From assembly GCF_024832785.1 (NCBI RefSeq), contig NZ_CP116615.1, positions 4,216,001 to 4,280,000 of the forward strand: a stretch of 64,000 nt of DNA, read 5' to 3'. This DNA comes from Fontisphaera persica. GTDB lineage: Bacteria; Verrucomicrobiota; Verrucomicrobiia; Limisphaerales; Fontisphaeraceae. The notes under the pieces were generated by a model. The model had not been told where the DNA came from, ran no database searches, and worked only from the letters and a program-made list of their open reading frames with translations. The translations under genes were made by a program, and so were the position numbers. Shown here one piece after another: positions 26,496-35,956 of the stretch. Numbering within the stretch: the stretch's first letter is position 1; every line of letters begins with the position of its first letter.

Positions 26496-27605
26496 CTAAG
26501 CCGGGCGTCCGGTCTTCCCCAGCCACGGCCCGCACTGGGCCTGATGCCGGAGGGCGTGGTCCACCAGCACCAGGGCTGTCATGGCCTCCACCAGCGGCAC
26601 GGCGCGCGGCAGCACGCAAGGGTCATGGCGCCCGCGGCCCTTCAAGGTGGTGTTGTGCCCCCGCACATCCACCGTGGGTTGTTCGTGCATCACCGTGGCG
26701 GTGGGCTTGAAGGCCACGCGGAAATAAATCGTCTCTCCGTTGCTGATGCCCCCCTGCACGCCGCCGGAGCGGTTGCTCAACGTCCGCACCCGGCCGCCTT
26801 TCATGCGAAAAGGATCATTGTGGGTCAGGCCCGTGTAGCGCACACAATCAAAACCCGAGCCAATATCAAACCCTTTGGCCGCCGGCAGGCTCATCATGCC
26901 CTTGGCCAGATCGGCCTGCAACCGGTCAAACACCGGCTCCCCCCAGCCCGGCGGCACGCCGCGGGCGATGCCCAGCACGATACCCCCCAGGCTGTTCCCC
27001 TGCCGGCGGGCGCGTTCAATGGCCCGCACCATTTTCTCCGCCGCCGCCGTGTCTGGGCAGCGCACGATGTTGGACTCAATCTCCTTGAATTTGACGCGCT
27101 CGACATCCACCTGCGCCTGAATCCGGTGCACCTGAATCACACACGCCAGCACTTCCACGCCAAAATGCAGCCGCAGGATTTTCTTGGCAATCGCCCCCGC
27201 CGCCACCCGGCCCACGGTCTCCCGCGCGCTGGCGCGGCCGCCGCCCTGCCAGTTGCGGATGCCGTACTTGGCCCAATAGGTGTAATCCGCGTGGGAGGGC
27301 CGGAACTTCTCCGCCATCTCGGTGTAGGCCTCCGGGCGGGCGTCCTCGTTCTTTACCCACATGCAAATGGGTGAGCCGAGCGTCAGGCCTTCAAAAGTCC
27401 CGGAAAGTATTTCCACATGGTCCGGCTCTTTGCGGGGGGAGACGATTTTTGACTGCCCGGGCCGGCGCCGGTTCAAATCCGGTTGAATGTCCGCCTCGGT
27501 GAGCGGCAGGCGCGGAGGGCAGCCCTCGACGACGACGCCCACGCCGCCGCCGTGGGATTCGCCCCAGGTGGTGATGCGAAACAAATGCCCAAAAATGTTG
27601 CCCAT
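26496..27605 (-). CDS. aroC: Chorismate synthase
   Basis: Converts EPSP to chorismate with reduced FMN, the last shikimate step. The protein of 369 residues starts at the ATG at 27605 ([19 protein letters not shown]), which is the family's first signature; the open frame upstream has no homology. Further signatures are visible: the [20 protein letters not shown] segment, GFDIGSGF and [12 protein letters not shown]. Length is normal. It is divergent from the DUF6941-like gene. No other aro gene is in the window. Confidence 0.95.
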   Translation of the reverse strand: MGNIFGHLFRITTWGESHGGGVGVVVEGCPPRLPLTEADIQPDLNRRRPGQSKIVSPRKEPDHVEILSGTFEGLTLGSPICMWVKNEDARPEAYTEMAEKFRPSHADYTYWAKYGIRNWQGGGRASARETVGRVAAGAIAKKILRLHFGVEVLACVIQVHRIQAQVDVERVKFKEIESNIVRCPDTAAAEKMVRAIERARRQGNSLGGIVLGIARGVPPGWGEPVFDRLQADLAKGMMSLPAAKGFDIGSGFDCVRYTGLTHNDPFRMKGGRVRTLSNRSGGVQGGISNGETIYFRVAFKPTATVMHEQPTVDVRGHNTTLKGRGRHDPCVLPRAVPLVEAMTALVLVDHALRHQAQCGPWLGKTGRPA

Positions 27606-27826
27606 GAGATTATAGTAGAACCACCGCCGCTTCCGCTCAATGCCAGAATCCATCACGGCCGGCGGGAAGGCAGCGCGCTGTTTTACGCAACACCCCAGGT
27701 TGACCTCGGCCTCCCCCCAGACACCCCCTGCTGGCGCACGGGTCCGCTTCCTCCCCTCCAACGCCGGCCGCCGGGGCGTGGTTTTCGCGTGCCTTTTGCC
27801 GGCCGGGAGGTTAAAAATCAGGGCTT

Positions 27827-28261
27827 ATGGAAATTCAAGTGGCATCCTTGTGTGACGCGGCAACCGACTCCCAGGGAAAATTGAACATCCTGGGCACCTT
27901 TGACACCATCAACGCCTCCCAGATGCCCGCCGTGCATCCGCAATGCAGCGTGGCCTTGCGGCTGGTGTTCGACAAGATGGAGGAAGGCCCGCACACGGTG
28001 GGCCTCAATTTCGTGGACGAGGACGGCCGCCCGGTCATGCCGCCCATTCAGATGCCCATCAAGGTGGAAGTGCCCGATGAGGCCATTTTTGTTTCGCGCA
28101 ATTTCATCGTGAACATCCAGCACATGAAATTTGAAAAACCGGGTTTCTATTCGGTGGATATTTCATTCGACGGCGAGATTAAGGGTCGCATCCCCCTGCT
28201 GGTGCGCTTTTGCCCGCCCCCGCGGCCGCCGAAACCGGAGTTTGGCAGCTCGCCAGAGTAA
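27827..28261 (+). CDS. DUF6941-like protein
   Basis: A 144-residue cytosolic protein with no membrane segment. Its opening, EIQVASLCDAAT...GKLNILGTFDTI, followed by HPQCSVALRL, matches a small beta-rich family of unknown function that I recognise as DUF6941. The C-terminus is Pro-rich. It is 6 bases upstream of holB, so probably co-transcribed; no role in replication is known. Family naming is from memory. Confidence 0.6.
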   Translation: MEIQVASLCDAATDSQGKLNILGTFDTINASQMPAVHPQCSVALRLVFDKMEEGPHTVGLNFVDEDGRPVMPPIQMPIKVEVPDEAIFVSRNFIVNIQHMKFEKPGFYSVDISFDGEIKGRIPLLVRFCPPPRPPKPEFGSSPE

Positions 28262-28267
28262 CGGCTT

Positions 28268-29299
28268 ATGACGCTCGCGCAACTGGCCGTCCATCAACCG
28301 GCGCTGGAATTGCTGCAGCGCAGCCTGGGCCGGGGCCGCCTGGGCCACGCTTATCTGTTCACGGGCGCCGATTTGGAAGAACTCGCGGCCGCCGCGCGCG
28401 CCCTGGCCATGACCCTCAATTGCCAGTCGCCGCCGCGGCGCGGCGAAACCGGCCTGCCCCTGGATGCCTGCGGCGCCTGCCTGCCCTGCCGCAAAGTGCA
28501 GGACGAGCTGCATCCCGATGTGTTCTGGGTGCGGCCGGAGTCCAAAACCCGCATCATCAAGGCGGAGCAAATCCGCGAGCTGATTCGCGAGCTGAGCCTG
28601 CGCCCGGCCGAGGCCGCGCACAAGGTGGCCGTGATTGTGGCGGCGGACCGGATGCATCCCAGTGCCGCCAATGCCTTTCTCAAGACGCTGGAAGAACCGC
28701 CCGCCGGCACCGTCCTGATGCTGCTGAGCACCGAGCCGCAACATTTGCTGGAGACCATTCTTTCGCGCTGCCTCCGTTTGAACCTGGCCGGCGGCGGCCC
28801 GCGCCTGGCGCCCGAAGTGGAAAAGTGGTTGCAGGACTTTGCCGCCCTGCTCGCCGCCGCCGGACCGAACCTGTTGGAGCGGTACCGCCTGCTGGGCGAG
28901 CTGGCCACGCAACTGGGCCAAATGCGCGAGGCCATTGGCCAGCGGCTCGAGGCGCAATCGCCTTTGCAACGTTTTCCGGAAGCGGAGCCGGAGCAGAAGG
29001 AGCAATGGGAGGCTGAATTGAAGGCCGCCATTGAGGCGGAGTACCGGCGGCAGCGCGGGGAATTGTTGCAGGCTTGGGAATGGTGGTTGCGCGATGTCTG
29101 GCTGGCCACGCTGGGCATCAACGGCGCGCTCCTGGCCCTGCCTGCGCTCGAGGCGGCCACCCGCCGGGCCGCGGCGCGCTTGCAACCAGCCCAGGCCCAG
29201 GCCAACGTGCAGGTGTTGGAGGAGATGGCGGCGCGGTTGCGCACCAACGCCCAGGAAGCCCTGGTGTTGGAAGTGGGGATGCTGAAAATGAAACTCTAA
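28268..29299 (+). CDS. holB: DNA polymerase III delta-prime subunit
   Basis: A 343-residue clamp-loader subunit of the AAA+ fold. Evidence: GHAYLFTGADLEE at the P-loop position, a zinc-type cluster in CGACLPCRK with an upstream Cys, KVAVIVAADRMHPSAANAFL and KTLEEPPAGTV, and TILSRCLRL with the conserved Ser-Arg-Cys (SRC) motif. The P-loop is degenerate (no GxxGxGK), as in many delta-prime subunits, so it probably does not hydrolyse ATP. It acts with DnaX and HolA to load the beta clamp. The C-terminal part, beyond about 200, is poorly conserved. Confidence 0.85.
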   Translation: MTLAQLAVHQPALELLQRSLGRGRLGHAYLFTGADLEELAAAARALAMTLNCQSPPRRGETGLPLDACGACLPCRKVQDELHPDVFWVRPESKTRIIKAEQIRELIRELSLRPAEAAHKVAVIVAADRMHPSAANAFLKTLEEPPAGTVLMLLSTEPQHLLETILSRCLRLNLAGGGPRLAPEVEKWLQDFAALLAAAGPNLLERYRLLGELATQLGQMREAIGQRLEAQSPLQRFPEAEPEQKEQWEAELKAAIEAEYRRQRGELLQAWEWWLRDVWLATLGINGALLALPALEAATRRAAARLQPAQAQANVQVLEEMAARLRTNAQEALVLEVGMLKMKL

Positions 29300-29506
29300 G
29301 CCGGAGACTCCGTGAACAGACTGCGCTTCCTTCCTTCCCACCCCCTCCTTCAAGGAGAGGGAGAAGTTCGGCTTGTGCCTGGCCTAAAGTGCCCGCCTCA
29401 CGCCGTACCTGGCTCCGGGCTTGAGGGAAATTGTCGAGCGAAAGCGCGCTCGATTGACCGGCTCGTTTCCTCCCGTTATCACCCGTTTTTCTCCTGATTC
29501 CGTCGC

Positions 29507-30865
29507 ATGGATGCTCCGGTTACGCCGCCTGGGTCCGTCCTGCCTGCCGAACGCGCCAGTGCCTGGCTGGCCTTGTGGAGCGGGGCGGTCTTTGGGGTGG
29601 CCCTGGTCAAACTGGGCAGCCCCGTGATTCTGGCGGAAAAAGTGCACACCCCGGAAAATCTGCTGGAAGTGGTCTTGTTGTCCTGGCCGCACCGCTGGGG
29701 TTATGCCCTGCTGGGTTTGTGGCTCCTGGTGGGCGTATTGCTGGCCTGGCGCCTGCCGCTCCATCGCGCCGCGGCCCTCGCTTCTCCGTGGTGGCGCTGG
29801 ACTCCCTGGCTGCTCATGGCCTGGCTCGCCTGGCAGGCACTGGCGGCATGCTTTTCCATTGAACCCCGGTTGACCCGCCTGGTGTTGCCGCATTTCCTGG
29901 CCTGCGTGGCCTGTTTCGTGGCCGGGCGCTTTTTATTGGCCCGCACGCGCCACGCCGATTATTTCTGGGGCCTCCTGGCGCTGGCGGTCATGGTGACCCT
30001 GGTCCATGGCGCAGACCAGCACTGGGGCGGACTGGAGGCCACCCGCCGCCAATTTGAGCAGTTGCCGCCGGAAATGCGCGTGGCCATGGATACCCCGGAG
30101 TTTCGCGCCCGGATGGCCAGCAACCGGATTTTTTCCACGTTCTTTTACCCCAATGCTTTCGCCGGGGGTTTGTTGTTGGCCTTGCCCCCGGCGCTGGCGC
30201 TGGTCTGGCGCTGGCTGGCGCGGCGGAGCCGCAGGCTGGCGCTGGCCATTGCGGGCGCCATCGGCCTCGCCGGGTTGGCCTGCCTGGGGTGGACAGGTTC
30301 CAAGGCGGGCTGGTTGATTGCACTTCTCCTTGGGGTGGCCGTGCTGTGGCTGGGGCCGATGGCCCCCCGTTATAAATGGGCGCTGGCCACCGCACTTTGC
30401 CTGGCCGGCCTGCTGGGCTTTTGGTGGAAGCATGCCAGTTACGTGGCGCGCGGCGCCCCCAGCGCCAGGGCGCGGCTGACCTACTGGCGGGTGGCCTGGG
30501 ACAATGTCCGCGAGCATCCGGCCTTCGGCACCGGGCCGGGCACGTTCACGGCGGTGTATCGCGCCAAAAAACCGCCGGAAGCCGAGTCCACGCGCATGGT
30601 GCACAATGATTATCTCCAGCAGGCCACAGATTCGGGCCTGCCGGGCATGCTGCTTTACACTTTGTTCGTCGCCGGGATGCTGGCAGGCGCCCGCCCGGCG
30701 CGCTGGCAATCGAATTGGCCGGCGGCCGCCTGGCTGGGCGTGCTGGGCTGGGCCTTGCAGGGCTTGGTGGAATTTGGATTGTATATTCCCGCGCTGGCCT
30801 GGCCCGCCTTTTTGTGGCTGGGCTGGCTGCGCGCGGAACGGCTGGCAGGCCCTTCCTTCCCATGA
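29507..30865 (+). CDS. O-antigen ligase-like membrane protein (WaaL/Wzy_C family)
   Basis: A 452-residue protein with about eleven hydrophobic segments. The large periplasmic loop signature is near residues 340-380: REHPAFGTGPGTFTAVY followed by MVHNDYLQQATDSGLPGM, as in O-antigen ligases and polymerases, where Arg and His residues are essential. It would join polymerised glycan to lipid A core, or polymerise glycan, at the periplasmic face. The ATGA overlap with lpxB downstream supports a link with lipopolysaccharide. Ligase and polymerase functions cannot be told apart by sequence. Confidence 0.8.
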   Translation: MDAPVTPPGSVLPAERASAWLALWSGAVFGVALVKLGSPVILAEKVHTPENLLEVVLLSWPHRWGYALLGLWLLVGVLLAWRLPLHRAAALASPWWRWTPWLLMAWLAWQALAACFSIEPRLTRLVLPHFLACVACFVAGRFLLARTRHADYFWGLLALAVMVTLVHGADQHWGGLEATRRQFEQLPPEMRVAMDTPEFRARMASNRIFSTFFYPNAFAGGLLLALPPALALVWRWLARRSRRLALAIAGAIGLAGLACLGWTGSKAGWLIALLLGVAVLWLGPMAPRYKWALATALCLAGLLGFWWKHASYVARGAPSARARLTYWRVAWDNVREHPAFGTGPGTFTAVYRAKKPPEAESTRMVHNDYLQQATDSGLPGMLLYTLFVAGMLAGARPARWQSNWPAAAWLGVLGWALQGLVEFGLYIPALAWPAFLWLGWLRAERLAGPSFP

Positions 30866-32031
30866 ACTCCCCAGCCCCATCCCTCATGGTGATTGCCGGT
30901 GAAACCAGCGGTGACACGCTGGCCGCCGAGCTGGTCACCGCGCTGCGCCAGCAGGCCCGCGAGGCCGGACAGGCGGCGCCGGTCTTTTTTGGCGCCGGCG
31001 GCCCGCGCATGGCTGCCGCGGGCGTCGAGCTGGCGGTGGACATGACGGAGCACGCCGTGGTGGGCCTGTGGGAAGTCGCCCGGCATTACTGGAAATTCCG
31101 CCGGATATTTCATCAGCTTCTCCGGCTGGCCGCCGTTCGGCAACCCGATTTGGTCTTGTGCGTGGATTTCTCCGGCTTCAATCGCCGCCTGGGTCACGCC
31201 ATCAAAGCCCGGGCCCGCGGCGCCTGGCAACCCCGCCTCGTGCAAATGGTCTCCCCGCAGGTCTGGGCCTCGCGGCCGGGACGGGCCAAATCCCTCGAAC
31301 GCGATTTTGATTTGCTGCTGAGCATCTTTCCCTTTGAAAAAGCGTGGTACGCCCAACAGGCCCCGTCCCTGCGCGTCGAATTTGTGGGGCATCCGATTTT
31401 TGACCGCTACCCCCCGCCGCCCGAGGCCGCTCCCCCCGCCACCGGCCCGGCGCGGGTGGTGCTGCTGCCGGGAAGCCGCACGGCCGAATTGAAGCGCCAT
31501 TTGCCGCCCTTGTTGGGCGCTTGGGAACTGATTCGTCAGAAACACCCTTCGGCTTCCGCCGTCATGGTGCTGCCGGATGAACGCCTGCGTGCCCTCGCTC
31601 TGGCCCAGGGGGCGGGCGCCGTGGTAACCGTGCAAACCGGCGGGCTGCCGGAGCGGCTGCGCGAGGCCACCGTGGCCCTGGCTTGCACGGGCACCGTGAC
31701 CGTGGAATGCGCCTACTTTGGCGTGCCCACTGTGACGCTCTACAAAACTTCATGGCTGACCTACGAAGTCGCCCGGCGCCTGGTCACCGTGCCCACCCTG
31801 ACCATGCCCAATTTATTGGCCGGGACCGCCGTGTTTCCCGAATTCATCCAATACCAGGCCACCCCCAAGGCGCTGGCCCAGGCGGCGCTGGAATTTGTGG
31901 AGCATCCCCAAAGTGCCGCCGCTGTGCGGGCGCAGTTGCGCCAGGTAATGGCCACCCTCGGCGGCCCGGGGGCAGCCCGGCGTGCCGCGCGGCTGGTGTG
32001 GGAGTTGCTGCACACTCCGCCGGGTCGCTGA
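30862..32031 (+). CDS. lpxB: Lipid-A-disaccharide synthase
   Basis: A 389-residue family 19 glycosyltransferase that joins UDP-2,3-diacylglucosamine and lipid X at the inner-membrane surface. Signatures: AGETSGD near the N-terminus, FGAGGPRMAAAG, QPDLVLCVDFSGFN, VSPQVWASRPGR, VGHPIFD, LLPGSRTAELKRH and LACTGTVTVECAYFGVPTV. The ATG at 30862 overlaps the stop of the ligase-like gene by 4 bases; the longer frame lies inside that gene. Its presence indicates a Gram-negative outer membrane with lipid A. Confidence 0.95.
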   Translation: MNSPAPSLMVIAGETSGDTLAAELVTALRQQAREAGQAAPVFFGAGGPRMAAAGVELAVDMTEHAVVGLWEVARHYWKFRRIFHQLLRLAAVRQPDLVLCVDFSGFNRRLGHAIKARARGAWQPRLVQMVSPQVWASRPGRAKSLERDFDLLLSIFPFEKAWYAQQAPSLRVEFVGHPIFDRYPPPPEAAPPATGPARVVLLPGSRTAELKRHLPPLLGAWELIRQKHPSASAVMVLPDERLRALALAQGAGAVVTVQTGGLPERLREATVALACTGTVTVECAYFGVPTVTLYKTSWLTYEVARRLVTVPTLTMPNLLAGTAVFPEFIQYQATPKALAQAALEFVEHPQSAAAVRAQLRQVMATLGGPGAARRAARLVWELLHTPPGR

Positions 32032-32087
32032 GTCACAGAGCGGCAACCTGACAGCGCATAAAATGCCGAAGCGGCCAGGGGCGCGTG

Positions 32088-33977
32088 TCACTCCTCAATT
32101 AGCTGCAGCACGAAATCGTCAAAATCGGCCGTGAAGCGGTAGTCATTGGTCATGGTGGTGCTGCCGCGCAACCAGATGCTCAGGCGGTCTTTTTGCGGGC
32201 GCAGGGGCTCGCTGCGGTAATCCAGATACACGCCGTGCAGGGCGGGGCCTTTGGTCCACTGCACGGTGGGCGCATCGGGATTCTCGGTCTGGCCGGTGGG
32301 GTCGGTACCCACCAGCGTTTGGTGCTGCCAGTCGAGCGGCCACGAGGAGCGGATTTTGCCTGTCAGCCGGTACGCGGCAAAGCGGTTCAAGCCGGTGACC
32401 TGCTGCACAAAACCGCCGTCAGCGCGCGCGCCGGTGGCGCTGCCCCCCAGCACCCGGGCCGTAAAATTCGTATGAGCCGGGCCATCCGCAAACCGCAGCA
32501 GGCGGGTGGCCGGCTCCACTTTGAAGGGGGTCCAACTGGCTGGCAGGTCGCCGTCGGCCTCCTGCATGTTGCCGTTGCGCAGCAGATTGGGACGCGGGAC
32601 CAGCGGGCCTGGGGTCGCATACTCCACCACTTGCAGGTCCAGGTCGAAGGGCATCGCCTCGCGCCCGAATTTGTAGGACGTGCCGTGGGGGTAATCGTCC
32701 GGGGCCACTTTTTTGTAGGGGTTGAAACCGGGACGGTCATCACTGACATCGCCCTTGATGTTCACAAAACCATGCAAGGTTTCGTAATTCTCGATGCTTT
32801 CAAACTCCAGGGCATACGTCCTGCCCGGCGTCAATGGCACTTCCCCGCGGGCATAGGCGGCCCCAAACATGCCCCAGGAAGCGTCGCCGGTGTAGTTGCC
32901 GTTGCCAATGGCGATTTTTTCGACGCCGATGACCGGCCCTTCCGGGCCGTCCAGCCGCACGCGCACCACTACGCGCTGCCGGCTCAAGGGCGGTTGGGCG
33001 CCACCCACCGCCGCCAACAACGCCACGCCAGCCAGACTGTGCCCGCGGGCCACGTAGGTCTGGCTCCAACGCTGGGCGAAACCCGCAAATTCCTGGAAGG
33101 CCAAATGCACTTTTTTATTGTAGGGTATGACCCACGCATCCGCATCGGTGGCCACCGCCAGCCAAAGCCGTTGCGGGACCCAGCCGCGGGCGCCGTCCTT
33201 GCCCACGCGGTACAGTTTGGATTCCGCGGCGGTGTTGGTGCGCCAAAACGTCTGCAGGACGCCGCCCTCCTTTTCCGCGCGCAGGCGGAGGGCGTATTTC
33301 TCCCCTGGAATCAAGGGCACTTCGCCGGAATCCCAGCCGGTGGCGTAAACGTAATTTTTGGCGCCGCCGCAGTCCACCTTGGGGAGCCAGCCCGGCGGCC
33401 CCACCTGCGGCCATTGGTCGGGCGTGCCGGCGGCCGCGCGATGGACGGTGGCAATCAGGGTCTGATGGCCCGGCCCCTGCCCATCCACCCCGTCATGCGC
33501 CAGCCGGATGCCAACGGCGGTCAGGCTGGCGCCGCGCGCGGTGAACACCTGATAATAATCAGTGGCCGGCCGGCTGTCCCAGGCGCGTTCCTCAAAACAA
33601 GCATAATCAAACTGGGGGGTCACATTGCGGCCGTCCAGTTTCTCGCCGTCCCGCAGCACCACCGGACTTAACAGCAGCGGACGGAAAAATCCTCCGGGCT
33701 GGGTGAACCACACCGTGTATTCGCCCGGCGGCCCCACGAGGAAATACCAGCCCGCCGGGTGAGTTTCCCACGTGCGAAAAGAGCGGGCTTCCGCCGTGCC
33801 GCCCTTCTGGCTCGCAAAGACCATCACGGTGGAAAGGTAGAGCGGGTCGCCGCCTTCAAAGCGTGGATGAAACACCCGGCCGGAAAGCTGGCTTTGAGCG
33901 CAAGCTGCCAGCGGCCAGGTCATCCATCCCGCAAGAAGCAAGAAACCTAAAAAGCGCATTCGAGGTCGGGCAGGCAT
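32088..33977 (-). CDS. Large secreted protein of unknown function
   Basis: A 629-residue protein with a signal peptide. The sequence LLLAGWMTWPLAACAQSQLS offers both a lipobox (LAAC) and a standard signal-peptidase site after ACA, so it could be a lipoprotein. After an N-terminal region that looks like a carboxypeptidase-regulatory or beta-sandwich domain (WYFLVGPPGEYTVWF) there are two similar beta-rich stretches (GEVPLIPGEKYALRL and GEVPLTPGRTYALEFE), suggesting an internal duplication. The C-terminal third (LLRNGNMQEADGDLPASWTP onward) resembles a carbohydrate-binding jelly roll. No catalytic residues are recognised. It converges with lpxB and is divergent from metX. Confidence 0.65.
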   Translation of the reverse strand: MPARPRMRFLGFLLLAGWMTWPLAACAQSQLSGRVFHPRFEGGDPLYLSTVMVFASQKGGTAEARSFRTWETHPAGWYFLVGPPGEYTVWFTQPGGFFRPLLLSPVVLRDGEKLDGRNVTPQFDYACFEERAWDSRPATDYYQVFTARGASLTAVGIRLAHDGVDGQGPGHQTLIATVHRAAAGTPDQWPQVGPPGWLPKVDCGGAKNYVYATGWDSGEVPLIPGEKYALRLRAEKEGGVLQTFWRTNTAAESKLYRVGKDGARGWVPQRLWLAVATDADAWVIPYNKKVHLAFQEFAGFAQRWSQTYVARGHSLAGVALLAAVGGAQPPLSRQRVVVRVRLDGPEGPVIGVEKIAIGNGNYTGDASWGMFGAAYARGEVPLTPGRTYALEFESIENYETLHGFVNIKGDVSDDRPGFNPYKKVAPDDYPHGTSYKFGREAMPFDLDLQVVEYATPGPLVPRPNLLRNGNMQEADGDLPASWTPFKVEPATRLLRFADGPAHTNFTARVLGGSATGARADGGFVQQVTGLNRFAAYRLTGKIRSSWPLDWQHQTLVGTDPTGQTENPDAPTVQWTKGPALHGVYLDYRSEPLRPQKDRLSIWLRGSTTMTNDYRFTADFDDFVLQLIEE

Positions 33978-34158
33978 AAGGCTGACTTTAAGCCGCCCGC
34001 CCCGCTCCCGGCAAGATTCAAGGTAAGCGGCGCGTCAATTTTGTTCTTATCGGCAGGGGGATGGCCGGTCTTGGCGGCGCGCCTTGCCGGCGGCGGAGGG
34101 GGCAATCACCAAAACCTTTGCGCCGGAGGCGGTGGATGTTCTACACTGGGAGCGTCTT

Positions 34159-35310
34159 ATGCATCGGAAGGCAACTGTGGAGACCAAGTTCTTGCGCGTG
34201 GCCACGCCAGAAAAACCGCTGGAATTGTTCAACGGCGAGCGGTTGACGGACGTGACGCTGGCGTATGAGACGTATGGCAAGCTCAATGCCAACCGCAGCA
34301 ATGCGGTGCTGGTGTTCCATGCCTTGAGCGGCAGCGCTCATGCCGCGGGGTATAATCCCGAGGTGCCCGGCGTGGACAACCGCTGGACGGATGAATGCAA
34401 AATCGGCTGGTGGGATGGCTTCATCGGGCCGGGCAAATCCGTGGATACCGACCATTTCTTCGTCATCTGCGCCAATTACATCGGCGGATGCTACGGTTCC
34501 ACCGGGCCGTGCTCCATCAACCCCGCCACCGGGCGGCGGTGGGGGCGCAGTTTTCCGCACATCACGCTTTCGGACATTGTGGATTCGCAAATCCGGTTGT
34601 TGGACCATTTGGGGATTGAGCAATTGCACGCGGTGATGGGGGCCTCGCTGGGGGGCATGTTGTCGCTGAGCCTCGCCACGCGGTACCCGGACCGGGTGCG
34701 CACGGTGATACCCTGTGCCAGCGGCCTGCTGGTGCCCATTTTAACGCGCATTCACAACTTCGAGCAGATTTACGCCATTGAGTCGGACCCCGACTTCAAG
34801 GGCGGGGATTACGACCCCTTGCACCAGCCGCGGCGCGGCATGGCGCTGGCGCGGATGATTGGCCACAAAACGTTTGTCTCGCTGGACGCCATGGCCGAGC
34901 GGGCGCGCAAGGAAATTGTGCGGCGCTCGGCGGATTTGTCGTGGTACGATTTAACCAGCCCGATTGAGTCTTACATGCTGCACCAGGGGGCCAAGTTTGT
35001 GCAGCGGTTTGACGCCAACACCTATTTGCGCATTCTCGATGCGTGGAACCGGTTTGACATTGTGCGCGAAGGGGTGGCCGAAGACCTGGTCTCCCTGTTC
35101 GAGCGCTGCCGCCAGCAAAAGTTTCTGGTGTTCACCATTGACACCGATGTCTGCTACTGGCCGGAGGAGCAGGAGCACATGGTGAAGACGCTCAAAAAGG
35201 CGGGCATTGAACCCACGTGGATTACGGTGCACTCGGACAAGGGCCACGATTCCTTTTTGCTGGAGCCGCACTTGTATCGCCCCTTCCTGCGCGCGGCCTT
35301 GATGGATTGA
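34159..35310 (+). CDS. metX: Homoserine O-acetyltransferase
   Basis: A 383-residue alpha/beta hydrolase that acylates homoserine for methionine synthesis. The oxyanion and nucleophile region is in AVMGASLGGMLSLSLA (Ser), the acid is Asp in FTIDTDVCYWP, and the His is in DKGHDSFLL. NAVLVFHALSGSAHAAGY and GSTGPCSINPATG are MetX signatures. I take the ATG at 34159 because GGGAG lies about 8 bases upstream and the protein then aligns with family starts; the frame is open back to 34084. Acyl-CoA preference (acetyl or succinyl) cannot be fixed by sequence alone. Confidence 0.9.
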   Translation: MHRKATVETKFLRVATPEKPLELFNGERLTDVTLAYETYGKLNANRSNAVLVFHALSGSAHAAGYNPEVPGVDNRWTDECKIGWWDGFIGPGKSVDTDHFFVICANYIGGCYGSTGPCSINPATGRRWGRSFPHITLSDIVDSQIRLLDHLGIEQLHAVMGASLGGMLSLSLATRYPDRVRTVIPCASGLLVPILTRIHNFEQIYAIESDPDFKGGDYDPLHQPRRGMALARMIGHKTFVSLDAMAERARKEIVRRSADLSWYDLTSPIESYMLHQGAKFVQRFDANTYLRILDAWNRFDIVREGVAEDLVSLFERCRQQKFLVFTIDTDVCYWPEEQEHMVKTLKKAGIEPTWITVHSDKGHDSFLLEPHLYRPFLRAALMD

Positions 35311-35374
35311 AAAGCAACCGGCGCTCCTCCATGGCCAGGGCGCATAAGGCCTGGCTGGCCGCGGCAGGCCGTGG

Positions 35375-35956
35375 TCACGGCGAGCTGGCTTCGCGGACTT
35401 GCATCCGCCCCACAGCGGCCTCCAGTTCCGCCAGCAGCGCCGGATTGGGCGCGGTCAAAAAAACGTGCATCTTGCAGGTGGCCAGGCGGTCGCCCTCCTT
35501 TTGGGAAAGCGCCTTGAACACCTCTGGAATGATGGTTTCCGCGCAGACCAACCCCTTGTTTTCGTACCGCCGCCATTCGACATCGCGGGAGCCGAGTTTG
35601 CCTTTTTCGGCGCGGACCGACAGGTAGGGATCGCGCTGGTGGTGATACTGCGGCGTTGGCCCCAGATAAATGCCCACGCCCGCCTTGAGCCGGCGGTCGC
35701 GCAGGTAAAACACGGTGAAGTCTTTCCCATCTTCCCGCTCGGCGACGTAGGTGGCGGGCAGCTCAATTTGAAGGGTGGGAAGTTCCGGAAAAGGACTGGC
35801 CAGCCGATGCCGCAGGGCGGGGCCCGAGGCATCCGCGGCCTCTGGCAAAGGTTGGGGCGGCGGCAGTTTGGCGGCCTTGTTTTTTGCGGCGCAGCCCGCG
35901 GCCAGCCAGGCAGCCAGCAGGGCCGCGCCCCATCCGATGGACAGGCGAGTCCTCAT
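35375..35956 (-). CDS. Putative lipoprotein of unknown function
   Basis: A 193-residue protein with a lipoprotein signal: hydrophobic core followed by LAAGC, giving Cys at about residue 22. The mature part has a Pro-rich linker, then a mixed domain with no family I recognise. Its start codon overlaps the stop of the DUF885 gene by 4 bases (ATGA), so it is co-translated with that peptidase-like protein and may assist it. Confidence 0.65.
   Translation of the reverse strand: MRTRLSIGWGAALLAAWLAAGCAAKNKAAKLPPPQPLPEAADASGPALRHRLASPFPELPTLQIELPATYVAEREDGKDFTVFYLRDRRLKAGVGIYLGPTPQYHHQRDPYLSVRAEKGKLGSRDVEWRRYENKGLVCAETIIPEVFKALSQKEGDRLATCKMHVFLTAPNPALLAELEAAVGRMQVREASSP

Noticed and set aside
27470-27490. 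GGTTCAAATCC-like tRNA T-loop sequence
   Set aside because: It lies inside aroC coding sequence and no cloverleaf surrounds it. No tRNA was found in the window.
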